Shown: positions 8,907 through 17,045 of the stretch, piece after piece
How positions within the stretch are numbered: the first letter of the stretch is position 1
Layout: each line of letters begins with the position of its first letter
NCBI GenBank assembly: GCA_018713245.1
Contig: DVFM01000060.1
Coordinates: 1-50,748 of the forward strand
Length of the DNA stretch: 50,748 bases
Reading direction: 5' to 3'
From: Candidatus Merdivicinus intestinavium
GTDB taxonomy: Bacteria; Bacillota; Clostridia; Oscillospirales; Ruminococcaceae
Program-made: the position numbers and the translations under genes
The notes under the pieces: model-generated
Told to the model about the DNA's origin: nothing
The model's input: the letters and a program-made list of their open reading frames with translations, nothing else
The model's database searches: none

Positions 8907-9420
8907 AATCCTCCAGCGCGTCAAAGTTTGCGCTGATCTGTTCGGCCTGGCTTGCATCGGTCATGATGAGGACCACCAGGTCCCCTTTCTGCCGGACCAG
9001 TTTGGTTTCTGCCTCGACGCAGACCCATTTCCGCGGGTCGGCGGATTTTTCCACTTCGTCCGCCAGGCTTTTGGCGGCTTCTTCGTCCTCCGCCCGCAGC
9101 AGGCAGACGGAGTGGGCGATGGAGCCGATGGCGGCGTCGGAGGCGAGCCCCTCCCGGTAAGAGGAAAAGGGCACGCCGGTGTAGTATTCGGAGTTTTCCT
9201 CCGTCAGGACGGTTTCCAGCCGCATGGGCAGGTCCTCTTCCTTCATGCCGGCGTAAAGCTGCGCCATCAGAGGGGCCAGAGGGCTTTCCTCCGGCTCGGA
9301 CGGCGCGCTTCCGCTTTCCTGGGCGGAGCTTTCCGCGTTTTCCTCCGCCGGGGAATTGCAGGAGGCGAAGGCGGCTGCGGCAAGCATCGCCAGGAGGATG
9401 GGAATATATTTGCAGCGCAT
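8905..9420 (-). CDS. Small lipoprotein of unknown function, DUF4358-like
   Basis: A 171-residue protein whose signal peptide ends in a FASC lipobox (Cys at residue 20), followed by a Glu/Ser-rich linker to about residue 50. The globular part contains EYYTGVPFSSYREGLASD, an IAHSVCLLRAED strand and KWVCVEAETKLVRQKGDLVVLIM. This pattern resembles the DUF4358 lipoproteins of Clostridia as I recall them; the assignment is tentative and their role is unknown. The ATG at 9420 follows GAAAGGAG. It is co-directional with the NifX-like gene but separated by a terminator, so it is probably transcribed separately. Confidence 0.7.
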   Translation of the reverse strand: MRCKYIPILLAMLAAAAFASCNSPAEENAESSAQESGSAPSEPEESPLAPLMAQLYAGMKEEDLPMRLETVLTEENSEYYTGVPFSSYREGLASDAAIGSIAHSVCLLRAEDEEAAKSLADEVEKSADPRKWVCVEAETKLVRQKGDLVVLIMTDASQAEQISANFDALED

Positions 9421-9507
9421 GGGGTTCTCCTTTCGATGGTCAAAGAATCAGCGGGTACCAATGCTATTCTGCCCCGCTTCCGCCCGATCATACCGGTTTT
9501 GCGCCGA

Positions 9508-9540
9508 AGAAAACGCCGCCGGCAGAAATGCCGGCGGCGT
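9508..9540 (-). terminator. Terminator after the NifX-like gene
   Basis: ACGCCGCCGGCA (9513-9524) pairs perfectly with TGCCGGCGGCGT (9529-9540) around a four-base loop. The minus strand continues into TTTTCTTC, 16 bases after the NifX-like stop codon. Confidence 0.85.
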
Positions 9541-9556
9541 CAGAGCCGCTTTCGAT

Positions 9557-9973
9557 TTATTTGCCGCAGCTTCCGCCGCAGGAATGTTCCCCGCAGCCGT
9601 GGCTTCCGCAGCTGTGTCCGCCTTCCCCGTGCTCGTGGTCATGATGGTCGCAGCGAACGGCGGGATTATAATGAAGCGTGCCGTCCAGCAGCGCCCGCAC
9701 CGCGTCGTCCGCGCTGCCGCTCACGCCGCCGTACAGCCGGATCCCCGCCTGCGCCAGGGCCTGCTGGGCGCCGCCGCCGATTCCGCCGCAGATCAGGGTG
9801 TCCGCGCCGTTTGCGGACAGGAATCCCGCCAGCGCGCCGTGGCCGCTGCCCATGGTGTCCACAACTTTTTCGCCGGTGATTCTGCCGTCGGCCACGTCGT
9901 AGAGCTTGAACTGCCGGCTATGGCCGAAATGCTGGAAAATCTGTCCGTTTTCATAAGTTACCGCAATCTTCAT
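9557..9973 (-). CDS. NifB/NifX-type dinitrogenase iron-molybdenum cofactor domain protein
   Basis: A 138-residue cytoplasmic protein. Residues 1-105 match the NifX/NafY-type fold (MKIAVTYENGQIFQHFGHS, then DTLICGGIGGGAQQAL). This fold binds or carries metal-sulfur cofactors in nitrogenase systems, but it is also widespread in anaerobes without nitrogenase. The C-terminus from residue 108 is very rich in His, Cys and Gly (DHHDHEHGEGGHSCGSHGCG), a likely metal-binding tail. The ATG overlaps the stop of the upstream DUF134 gene as ATGA, indicating translational coupling. DUF134/NifX pairs are common in anaerobes and may concern metal or Fe-S handling; the exact role is not known. Confidence 0.88.
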   Translation of the reverse strand: MKIAVTYENGQIFQHFGHSRQFKLYDVADGRITGEKVVDTMGSGHGALAGFLSANGADTLICGGIGGGAQQALAQAGIRLYGGVSGSADDAVRALLDGTLHYNPAVRCDHHDHEHGEGGHSCGSHGCGEHSCGGSCGK

Positions 9974-10338
9974 GTTGCCTCATCCTCCGTATCCGTTTTC
10001 ATGGCGCAGCGCCTGCCGCAGCCGCGGCCGCAGCGCGCGCAGTAATGGGGGCATACGACGCAGTCGCCGCCCGAAATGGCCAGCTCTTTGCCGTTGACCA
10101 GGGCGTCGGCGATTTTTCTGCGGGCGGAGTCGTAAATGCCCTGGACCGTGGTGCGGGACACACGCATCTGCGCCGCGCACTCCTGCTGGGTGCAGCCCTC
10201 CAGGTCGATGAGCCGGACGGCTTCGTATTCATCCAGCGCCAGAACAATCCGGGCGGCTTTCCCCCCGGGGCAGGCCGGGATAAAGGCGCTGTTGCGGGGC
10301 AGGCGGCAGATCAGCCGCTTTTTCTGCGGTCTGGGCGT
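9970..10338 (-). CDS. DUF134 family DNA-binding protein with apparent ACG start
   Basis: About 122 residues. Homologues usually begin with M-PRP followed by basic residues, and the aligned segment here is TPRPQKKRLICRLP, with ACG at 10338-10336 where ATG is expected. A GGAGG site sits 7 nt upstream of that ACG. The longer reading with ATG at 10395 would start inside the promoter, so I reject it. A sigma-70-like HTH lies at about residues 35-80 (DEYEAVRLIDLEGCTQQECAAQM, then SRTTVQGIYDSARRKIADAL). A cysteine-rich tail, CVVCPHYCARCGRGCGRRC, probably binds metal or Fe-S. It is the first gene of a pair with the NifX-like gene and probably autoregulates. Confidence 0.8.
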   Translation of the reverse strand, partial: TPRPQKKRLICRLPRNSAFIPACPGGKAARIVLALDEYEAVRLIDLEGCTQQECAAQMRVSRTTVQGIYDSARRKIADALVNGKELAISGGDCVVCPHYCARCGRGCGRRCAMKTDTEDEAT

Positions 10339-10351
10339 AGGGATCCCTCCG

Positions 10352-10402
10352 TTTCCGTCATATGTCAATGAACAGGATAGCACATTTTCCGGCATATGTC
10401 AA
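10352..10402 (-). promoter_or_regulatory. Promoter and 17-bp direct repeat upstream of the DUF134 gene
   Basis: On the minus strand TTGACA (10402-10397), a 17-bp spacer and TATCCT (10379-10374) form a promoter. The sequence TTGACATATGMCGGAAA occurs twice as direct repeats on the minus strand (10402-10386 and 10368-10352) with one mismatch. One copy covers the -35 and the other covers the start site. This fits an autoregulatory operator; the bound protein is inferred to be DUF134. Confidence 0.6.
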
Positions 10403-10416
10403 GAACCGGCCGGACG

Positions 10417-11382
10417 TCAATCAAATTTCATATTGGCAAAGATGCGTTCCATCCGCTCGTCGGGGAAGCGCTGGTCGATAAAGCGCGCGAACCCGCTGCT
10501 GGGCGCCTCCTCGTGCTGCCGGGCGGCCCAGCGGTCCATGGCGATGAGCGTGACCGCGGCGTCAAAGACCAGGAAAGCGGCCAGGGCCCAGGTGAGCATT
10601 TTGCCGGCACGGTTTGGAATGCGCAGAATCAGGGCGGACATGCGCGGATAAATGTTTTTGATCCACAGCAGCCCCAGGACGCCCCAGAAGATGGAATACT
10701 GCAAACAGATGCGCCCGTTGATGTTGAACGGCGCGCCGCTGTAGTCCCAGGAGCGGGAGCCGAACACCAGCTCCTGTGCCCAGGAGCAGAAATACTCCAC
10801 CGCGCTCCCCACGATAAATCCTCCCGCGAAGGAGAAGAAGCCGCTCCGGTTGCGGTATTGGTAAAGCGCCAGCGTCAGCGCAACCGCGCCGAAGCCGTAA
10901 AGCAGGTTGAAGGGCCCGTAGACCAGCCCTGCCCGGCTTTCGATGTAGCCGTTTTTTACCAGGCACCAGAGCATCTCCACGACGACGCCTGCAAAGGTGC
11001 CGATAAAGCAGACCATGAAGAGCTTATAGAGATTGATTCCCTGGGCAAAATGACCGGCGCGCTTTTCCTCCGCGTCAATTACGGTGTTGGCGGGCGCCGC
11101 GGGGATGAGCCGCTTTTTCCGGCTGGCTCTGACGTCATGGAGCCGGGCCCCCAGCTCATCCGCCGCGGCGGAAGCCTGGAGGTGCGCTTTTTTGCAGCTC
11201 GCCGAAAGCCCCTTCAGCGTTTCAATATCGGAACGGATTTCGCCGTAAAGCGCGTCGCGGCGGGCGTCCGGGTGCTCCCCTTCCTCGGCCAGGCGCTGGG
11301 CGTACTGTTCCACCTTGCCCTGAACCTCCCCGGGAAATTTCTCCAGCCGGCCGCTCAGCTCCGACCATTTGTATTCTTCCAT
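10417..11382 (-). CDS. Membrane protein of the CmpB-like putative ABC permease family
   Basis: A 321-residue protein starting at the ATG at 11382 after GGGAGGG. Residues 1-105 are charged and probably cytoplasmic. The rest holds about five TM segments, including LYKLFMVCFIGTFAGVVVEM, with the motif GLVYGPFNLLYGFGAVAL and a VEYFCSWAQELVFGSRSWDYS loop. This pattern is typical of the PF06541-type proteins annotated as putative ABC transporter permeases. Few have a known function, and no ATPase is adjacent. It is co-directional with the DUF134 gene but reads into the latter's own promoter. Confidence 0.75.
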   Translation of the reverse strand: MEEYKWSELSGRLEKFPGEVQGKVEQYAQRLAEEGEHPDARRDALYGEIRSDIETLKGLSASCKKAHLQASAAADELGARLHDVRASRKKRLIPAAPANTVIDAEEKRAGHFAQGINLYKLFMVCFIGTFAGVVVEMLWCLVKNGYIESRAGLVYGPFNLLYGFGAVALTLALYQYRNRSGFFSFAGGFIVGSAVEYFCSWAQELVFGSRSWDYSGAPFNINGRICLQYSIFWGVLGLLWIKNIYPRMSALILRIPNRAGKMLTWALAAFLVFDAAVTLIAMDRWAARQHEEAPSSGFARFIDQRFPDERMERIFANMKFD

Positions 11383-11495
11383 AGGTTCCCTCCCCAAATG
11401 CCGGACGCAGCCGCTCCGGCGCATCCGGATATCACCGAATATTGTACCACAGGCGGCGCGAAAAACAAGGGTTTTATGGAAAACTTAATATTTTC

Positions 11496-11550
11496 TGTCG
11501 AATCCTATACCATGCATAGTATGGATTTTTTCCCCGCCCGCGTTTATAAT
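11496..11550 (+). promoter_or_regulatory. Candidate promoter region of the HD-GYP gene with a Spo0A-like 7-mer
   Basis: TATAAT at 11545-11550 has only TGGATT at the 17-bp -35 position. TGTCGAA at 11496-11502 matches the Spo0A box core, and an imperfect palindrome with arms ATACCAT and ATGGAT lies between them. A single 7-mer is expected by chance in a window this size, so this is weak. Confidence 0.3.
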
Positions 11551-11632
11551 AAACATATGGGATTCCCGCTGCCGTATGCCTGCGGGCGGGAAAAGGACGG
11601 ATGCTCTGCGGACAGATGGGAAGGTTGAGAAA

Positions 11633-12700
11633 ATGAAAGAACATGCCGGATTGTATCAAATGCTGATTGTGGATGATGTGGAGCTGAACCGCGCCCTGCT
11701 GAGCAGCATCTTTGAGGATGAATACGAAATTCTGGAGGCGGAAAACGGACTGCAGGCCCTGAAGCTGCTGGAAGGGGACATCTCCCGCATGGCGGCAGTG
11801 CTGCTGGACGTGGTCATGCCGGAGATGGACGGCATTGCGCTGCTGAAAACCCTGAAGGAGCGGCAGCTGGCGCAGGACGTCCCCGTATTCCTGATTACGG
11901 CCGACGCTTCGGAAAAGAACATGTACCTCGGGTATGAGCTGGGGGTCAAGGACATCATTGAGAAGCCCTTTATCCCCTACTTTTTAAAGCAGCGCATCGA
12001 CGGGGTGGTGGAGCTGTACCGGACCAAGGAAAAGCTCCGGGAGACCGTGGACAACCAGGCCCGGATCATCGAGGAGAAGGTGCGGGAGGTCCGGGACCTG
12101 AGCGACAGCATGATTGAGGCGCTGGCGCTGGCCATCGAGTTCCGCAGCGGCGAGACGGGGCGGCATGTCCAGAATATCCGCTCTTTGACGGCGCGCTGCC
12201 TGCGCCTGATACGGGACCGGGGGATGGCGGGCTGCGATTTCACCGACGAACAGATTGAGCAGATCTCCCTGGCGTCCATCCTCCACGATTTGGGGAAAAT
12301 TGCCATTCCCGACGGTATCCTCAACAAGCCGGGGCGGCTCACCGACGAGGAATTCGCCATCATGAAGGGGCACGCACTGAAGGGCGCGGAGCTTTTGGAA
12401 AAGCTCCCCAACCGGGAGCGCAACCCCATTTTTTACTACGCCTACGACATCTGCCGCCATCATCACGAACGCTGGGACGGCCGGGGCTATCCCGACGGCC
12501 TGAAGGGCGGGGAAAACACGGTTTATACGCAGATTGTGGCGCTTGCCGACGTTTTTGACGCCCTCATCAGCCCGCGCTGCTACAAGGCCCCCTTTTCCAG
12601 GGAGGAGGCGGTGCGGATGATCCGCGCAGGGGAGTGCGGGAACTTCCAGCCGGAGCTGCGGGAGGCGTTTTTAGCCGTGGCGCTGGAGGAAGAGCGGTAA
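11633..12700 (+). CDS. Response regulator with HD-GYP c-di-GMP phosphodiesterase domain
   Basis: A 355-residue protein starting at the ATG at 11633. The receiver domain (about 8-125) has the acidic pair IVDD and the phospho-acceptor Asp in LLDVVMPEMDG. A coiled linker follows, then the HD-GYP domain (about 165-350). The domain has the metal-binding HDLGKIAIPDGIL, a later KGHALKGAELL, HHHERWDGRGYPDGLKG with the intact GYP, and a further ALADVFDALIS motif. All catalytic signatures are present, so it should degrade cyclic di-GMP when phosphorylated. No cognate histidine kinase is nearby. Confidence 0.9.
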   Translation: MKEHAGLYQMLIVDDVELNRALLSSIFEDEYEILEAENGLQALKLLEGDISRMAAVLLDVVMPEMDGIALLKTLKERQLAQDVPVFLITADASEKNMYLGYELGVKDIIEKPFIPYFLKQRIDGVVELYRTKEKLRETVDNQARIIEEKVREVRDLSDSMIEALALAIEFRSGETGRHVQNIRSLTARCLRLIRDRGMAGCDFTDEQIEQISLASILHDLGKIAIPDGILNKPGRLTDEEFAIMKGHALKGAELLEKLPNRERNPIFYYAYDICRHHHERWDGRGYPDGLKGGENTVYTQIVALADVFDALISPRCYKAPFSREEAVRMIRAGECGNFQPELREAFLAVALEEER

Positions 12701-12724
12701 ATTTACGGAAAAGGAGCGGTTTGA

Positions 12725-13021
12725 TTGCTCATATTGGCCATATTTGCGGCGGGAATTCTGATCGGCTTCCGATGGTTCCCGGAGCGGTGGAAGCGCTTTC
12801 ACGGCGCGGTCCAGCTGGGATGTACGGCGGCGCTGGTGTTCTGCATGGGGGTCATGCTGGGAAGCCGGGAACATTTCTGGTCCGAGCTGGGAAGGCTCGG
12901 CCTGGACAGCCTCCTCCTCGCGGTGGTCCCCATGGCATTTTCCGCCGTTTTGGTATTTTTTCTGACCCGCTGGTGGGAAAAACGGCGGGCGAAGCGGGAA
13001 AATAAGGAGGGCGGCGCATGA
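12725..13021 (+). CDS. N-terminal half of a split LysO-type lysine exporter
   Basis: A 98-residue membrane protein using a TTG start at 12725, eight bases after GGAG. It has three predicted TM helices (LILAIFAAGILIGF, then LGCTAALVFCMGVMLGS, then LLLAVVPMAFSAVLVFFLTRWW) and a basic tail. In the LysO/YbjE (DUF340) family this region and the following one are usually fused into one protein of about 300 residues. Here they are separate genes overlapping by ATGA, and probably form a heteromeric exporter. Activity toward lysine is inferred. Confidence 0.75.
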   Translation: MLILAIFAAGILIGFRWFPERWKRFHGAVQLGCTAALVFCMGVMLGSREHFWSELGRLGLDSLLLAVVPMAFSAVLVFFLTRWWEKRRAKRENKEGGA

Positions 13022-13611
13022 CCTTCCTCATTTTGGCGGCGCTGGCGGCGGGGATTCTCTGCGGCCAGTTTTTCTCTCCGGAGCTTTCGGCGCGGATTTC
13101 CGGCTGTTCGGATTGGGTGCTGATGCTGCTGATGCTGTCGGTGGGAATCAGCGTGGGGGGCAACAGGGAAGTGTTCCGGCGGCTCCGGCGGATGGACCTG
13201 CGGGTCTGGATGGCCCCCTGCGGGGTGATTGCCGGGTCCCTGGCGGGCGGGGCGGTCTGCTCGCTGCTTACCGGATTTAATTTGCGGGAAAGCCTCGGCA
13301 TCAGCGCCGGCATGGGGTGGTACAGCCTGAGCGGCGTCATGCTCACGGAGTTTTACGGCGCGGAGGTGGGCGCGGCGGCTTTTTTCAGCAACCTGCTGCG
13401 GGAGATTCTCTCCTTCCTCACCATACCGCTGGCAATCCGGTTTTTAAACCCCTATGCCGCCATCTCCCTGGCGGGCGCCACCAGCGAGGACACCACCCTG
13501 CCGGTGCTCATCCGCCACACTTCGGCCGAGATGGTGGTTTATTCCGTTCTGAACGGCGTCCTTACCAGCGCGGCGGTTCCGGTGCTGCTGCGGATATTAA
13601 CAAAAAATTAA
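13018..13611 (+). CDS. lysO: C-terminal half of a split LysO-type lysine exporter
   Basis: A 197-residue membrane protein whose ATG overlaps the preceding stop. It contains the conserved core GISAGMGWYSLSGVMLTEFYG, a FFSNLLREILSFLTIPLAIRF helix and the AGATSEDTTLPVLIRHTSAE signature of LysO-type exporters. Its own N-terminus adds helices around ILAALAAGILCGQFFSP. Escherichia coli LysO exports L-lysine and toxic analogues. It is the last gene of the operon that begins with the HD-GYP regulator or with the N-terminal half. Confidence 0.82.
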   Translation: MTFLILAALAAGILCGQFFSPELSARISGCSDWVLMLLMLSVGISVGGNREVFRRLRRMDLRVWMAPCGVIAGSLAGGAVCSLLTGFNLRESLGISAGMGWYSLSGVMLTEFYGAEVGAAAFFSNLLREILSFLTIPLAIRFLNPYAAISLAGATSEDTTLPVLIRHTSAEMVVYSVLNGVLTSAAVPVLLRILTKN

Positions 13612-13666
13612 GAAGATTTTGCCGGAAAAAGGCGGAAAGTCTCTTTTCTTGATTCGGGGCGTATGA

Positions 13667-13672
13667 TATACT
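13667..13672 (+). promoter_or_regulatory. Candidate -10 element upstream of 13776 gene
   Basis: TATACT with no clear -35 at 17 bp (TTTTCT). It lies about 100 bp before the start codon. Confidence 0.35.
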
Positions 13673-13775
13673 GAATAAAAGCGGATTTTATGGAAGGAAA
13701 TTCAATTTGAGATGCGGCGAAGGCCGCTTATTTTCAACAGCAGGAATCATACTGGCAAATTGGGGGAGCGTACTC

Positions 13776-15623
13776 ATGAATGAAAGCAGCGCAGTAACAC
13801 AGCTGGTTTTTTCCGGCGACCCGAAGCAGATGAACTGGTTTCGGGAAGATTACCGCTATGCGGATGTGAAGTGCCCGCCGGAATTCACGTGGAATGTTTC
13901 GCACGAACGGCAGGGGGACGAGCTGACGACGACCGTTGTAATCCAAAACGCCGGGAGCCATCCGTATTTTACGAATAAAGGGAGCATCGGGATTTCTTTC
14001 CCGCTGGCAGATCTGTATAAAGGAAGCGACATTTGTCTCAATTACTGCTGCCACGCCCATATTTTCTGCGGGGAGAACACCAGCTATATCATGGCCCTCC
14101 GCATGGGCGGGGCTGCGCCCCATCTGGGCATGGTGCTGACGGAGGGCAGCCTTTGCGGATACAGCATCGAACGGGATGTGGAAAAGTCGAGCAACGACCG
14201 GGGATGCTTCTGGCTGCATCCGTCGCCCAAAGAATTCGCGCCGGGCGAAGCCATGACGCTTTCCTGGAAGATTTTCCCGCACAGCGGCAAAAAGGACTTT
14301 CAGGAAAAGCTGCAGCGCCTTGCGCCGGTAATCTGGGCGGAAGCGGGGCGGCATGTGCTGTATCCGGGCGAAAAAACATCGATTACAATCCGGCCTTCGT
14401 TTGAGGCGGAGGAAGTGCTGGTGAACGGAACCCGGGCGCAGAGGAATTCGGACCGCACCTATTCCTGTCTGTTTGAAGCGGAAAAGCTGGGGGAATTTGT
14501 TTTTCGGATAGAGGCGGGCCGGTTCCGCACTAGCTGCCGGCTGCTGGTACAGGAGCGCCCGGAGACGCTGGCGGAAAAGCGCTGCGCATTTATTGCGGCG
14601 CATCAGCAGTATCACGGGCCTATCAAAGAGCTGCGGGGCGCCTACCTTGCTTACGACAACGAGGAGCACCGCCTGGTCTATACCCCGGAAAGCGATTTCA
14701 ACGCAGCCAGGGAGCGCATGGGCATGGGCGTTTTGATGGCAAGATTCCTTTGCCGCCGGGGGACCGGAGGGCATGAGAAGGAAGAGGCAAGCCTGCTGGA
14801 ATACAGGGAATTTGTCCTGCGGGAATTAGTGGATGAAGAAACGGGGCTCGTGTGCAACGACATCGGGCGTGACATCAGCTGGCACCGCCTGTATAATTAT
14901 CCCTGGGCGGCGACTTTTTTCCTGGAATGCTGGAAATTATGGCGCCATGAAAAGGACCTGGACATTGCCTGCAGGACCATCGAAAAGTTTTACCAGAGCG
15001 GCGGCGGGCGCTTTTATCCCATTGAGATGCCGGCCGCGTCCCTCTGCCGGGAGCTGGAAAAGGCAGGATGGACAGAACGGCTGGAAACGATAAAAGGGCT
15101 GTTCCAGAGCCACGCAGAATATCTGCTCGCGGCCGGAACGAATTATCCGGCTTCGGAAGTGAACTACGAACAGAGCATCGTCGCGCCGGCAGCGGACATC
15201 CTTCTTCAGGTATATGAAATCACCGGCGATGAAAAATATTTCAGCGGCGCGCAGAAACACATCGAGGTGCTGGAGCTGTTCAACGGCATGCAGCCGGATT
15301 ACCATCTGTATGAAACGGCAATCCGTCACTGGGACGGGTACTGGTTCGGGAAATCGCGGATGTACGGCGATACGTTCCCGCATTACTGGAGCGCCCAGAC
15401 CGGAAAGGTGTTCCGGAGATATGCAGAATTTACGGGGAGCGCGCAGTACGCGGAAAAGGCGGAGAATTCGCTGCGGGGCGTTTTGTCCATGTTTTTTGCC
15501 GACGGGACTGCCACCTGCGCCTATCTGTTTCCGTACTCTGTGAACGGCAGGCGCGGGGATTTCGCGGACCCGTATGCGAACGACCAGGATTGGGGCTTAT
15601 GCGCCTGTCTGGAAGCGGAATAA
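13776..15623 (+). CDS. Hypothetical protein with a putative six-hairpin (alpha/alpha) glycosidase-like domain
   Basis: 615 residues from the ATG at 13776, which follows GGGGGAG. No signal peptide or TM segment is seen, so it is predicted to be cytoplasmic. The first 260 residues look beta-rich (SHPYFTNKGSIGISFPLADL, GENTSYIMALRMGG). The second half is helical, with spaced aromatic motifs (DISWHRLYNYPWAATFFLEC, RHWDGYWFGKSRMYGDTFPH, FADPYANDQDWGL) like those lining alpha/alpha-barrel glycoside hydrolases. I infer a carbohydrate-processing role but cannot name a family or catalytic acids. It stands alone between the exporter and the DacF-like gene. Confidence 0.6.
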   Translation: MNESSAVTQLVFSGDPKQMNWFREDYRYADVKCPPEFTWNVSHERQGDELTTTVVIQNAGSHPYFTNKGSIGISFPLADLYKGSDICLNYCCHAHIFCGENTSYIMALRMGGAAPHLGMVLTEGSLCGYSIERDVEKSSNDRGCFWLHPSPKEFAPGEAMTLSWKIFPHSGKKDFQEKLQRLAPVIWAEAGRHVLYPGEKTSITIRPSFEAEEVLVNGTRAQRNSDRTYSCLFEAEKLGEFVFRIEAGRFRTSCRLLVQERPETLAEKRCAFIAAHQQYHGPIKELRGAYLAYDNEEHRLVYTPESDFNAARERMGMGVLMARFLCRRGTGGHEKEEASLLEYREFVLRELVDEETGLVCNDIGRDISWHRLYNYPWAATFFLECWKLWRHEKDLDIACRTIEKFYQSGGGRFYPIEMPAASLCRELEKAGWTERLETIKGLFQSHAEYLLAAGTNYPASEVNYEQSIVAPAADILLQVYEITGDEKYFSGAQKHIEVLELFNGMQPDYHLYETAIRHWDGYWFGKSRMYGDTFPHYWSAQTGKVFRRYAEFTGSAQYAEKAENSLRGVLSMFFADGTATCAYLFPYSVNGRRGDFADPYANDQDWGLCACLEAE

Positions 15624-15683
15624 TACGTGGAGAAGCCCGGCGCGCCGAAGCGCACGGGCGCAGGACCAAAAGGAGGATGTGAA

Positions 15684-17027
15684 ATGAAAAAGCTGACGGC
15701 GCTTTTGGCTGCGCTGCTGTTGATTATTATGAACTGTGCCCCCGCCGTTTACGCGGAAGATGATCCGGAGCTGGGCTTTTCGGTGTCCAGCGAGGCGGTT
15801 TATCTGGTAAACAACGAGACGGGGATGGTGATATACGAAAAGAACGCGGACACCAAGCTGGACCCGGCCTCCCTGGCCATGATTATGACGGCCATCATTG
15901 CCATCGAAAACTGCCCGGACCTGGAAAACACCATCGTGACCGCGCCCACCTATATTTTTGACGAGATTTTCCTGATGGGCGCGATGAACGTGGACATGAA
16001 GCACGGCGAGGAAGCGAGGATGATCGACCTTTTGTATGCGATGATCCTCCGGACGGCCTGCGAATGCGCCAACATCATCGCCGATTATATCGGCGGCGGG
16101 GATATCAGCGCCTTTGTGGACATGATGAATACGAAGGCCCAGGAAATCGGCGCCACCAACACCCATTTCGCCAACCCCCACGGCCTTCCCAACGACGACC
16201 AGTATACGACGGCGCGGGACATGTACCTCATCACGAAGTACGCCATGGATCTGGACCCCATCTTCATGCAGATTGCGACATCCACCGAATACACCATGCC
16301 CGCCACCAACAAGCATTCTTCCGAACGGACCATTTACCACACCAACGACATGATGAGCGAAAGCCGGGGCGGCACAATGTATTACCCCTATGTCCAGGGC
16401 ATCAAGACCGCCTCCACCAGCAACGGGCGCAACCTGGTTTCCACCGCGGTGAAGGACGCCTACTCTTACACGCTGGTGACGCTCAACGCCCAGCGGTATT
16501 ACGACAACGGCGACGAGCTTTCGGACAATATGGCCTTTGTGGACGCAAAACAGCTTTATGAGTGGGCGTTCAACAACTGGGGGATCCGTTCGGTGTTGAA
16601 AACCTCCACGATTATCACCAGCGTCGATGTGGAACTGGCGGAGGATGTGGACGAAATCACCGTGTTCCCCGACCAGGACGTGGATTACCTGATGCGGCTG
16701 GACATCGACATGAGCTCCCTCCAGCAGGTCATCAACCTCCCCGACTCGGTGGACGCCCCCATCCAGAGCGGGCAGGTGCTGGGGACGATGGAGCTGAAGC
16801 TGGCCGACACTACCATCGCCACCGTCAACCTGGTTGCCAGCGAGAATGTGGAGCGCAGCACCTGGCTCTATATCGTGCGGGGGATTCAGAATTTCTTCGG
16901 TTCCATCTGGCTCAAGCTCATCGTGGCGCTGCTGCTTCTGGTTGTAGCGGGCTATATTGCCTTTATGATTCTCTACAACAACCGCAACAAAAAGCGCCGC
17001 CGCCGCAGAATGAAACGGCATTTTTAA
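15684..17027 (+). CDS. DacF-like penicillin-binding protein with degenerate active site
   Basis: A 447-residue protein with a signal peptide (1-24, ending in VYA), an S11-peptidase-like domain (about 30-280), a beta-rich C-terminal domain, and a C-terminal TM helix (LIVALLLLVVAGYIAFMIL) with an Arg/Lys-rich tail. D-Ala-D-Ala carboxypeptidases need SxxK, SxN and KTG. Here they read S63-L-A-M66, T124-A-C126 and K241-T-A243, so the catalytic Lys, the SxN box and the Gly of KTG are all replaced. The overall fold markers (NNETGMVIYEKNAD, NPHGLPN, YPYVQGIKT) are intact and the frame is clean. This is likely a non-catalytic paralogue acting as a wall-binding or regulatory protein at the outer face of the membrane. 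The ATG at 15684 follows AAAAGGAGG. Confidence 0.88.
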   Translation: MKKLTALLAALLLIIMNCAPAVYAEDDPELGFSVSSEAVYLVNNETGMVIYEKNADTKLDPASLAMIMTAIIAIENCPDLENTIVTAPTYIFDEIFLMGAMNVDMKHGEEARMIDLLYAMILRTACECANIIADYIGGGDISAFVDMMNTKAQEIGATNTHFANPHGLPNDDQYTTARDMYLITKYAMDLDPIFMQIATSTEYTMPATNKHSSERTIYHTNDMMSESRGGTMYYPYVQGIKTASTSNGRNLVSTAVKDAYSYTLVTLNAQRYYDNGDELSDNMAFVDAKQLYEWAFNNWGIRSVLKTSTIITSVDVELAEDVDEITVFPDQDVDYLMRLDIDMSSLQQVINLPDSVDAPIQSGQVLGTMELKLADTTIATVNLVASENVERSTWLYIVRGIQNFFGSIWLKLIVALLLLVVAGYIAFMILYNNRNKKRRRRRMKRHF

Positions 17028-17045
17028 GAAAGAGGAAAATATTGC

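Noticed and set aside
10339..10395. ATG at 10395 as start of the DUF134 protein
   Set aside because: It lies between -35 and -10 of the promoter, so it would not be in the mRNA, and the added residues do not fit the family.
11496..11502. Spo0A box upstream of the HD-GYP gene
   Set aside because: A lone 7-mer is expected by chance several times in 50 kb; not counted as evidence of regulation.
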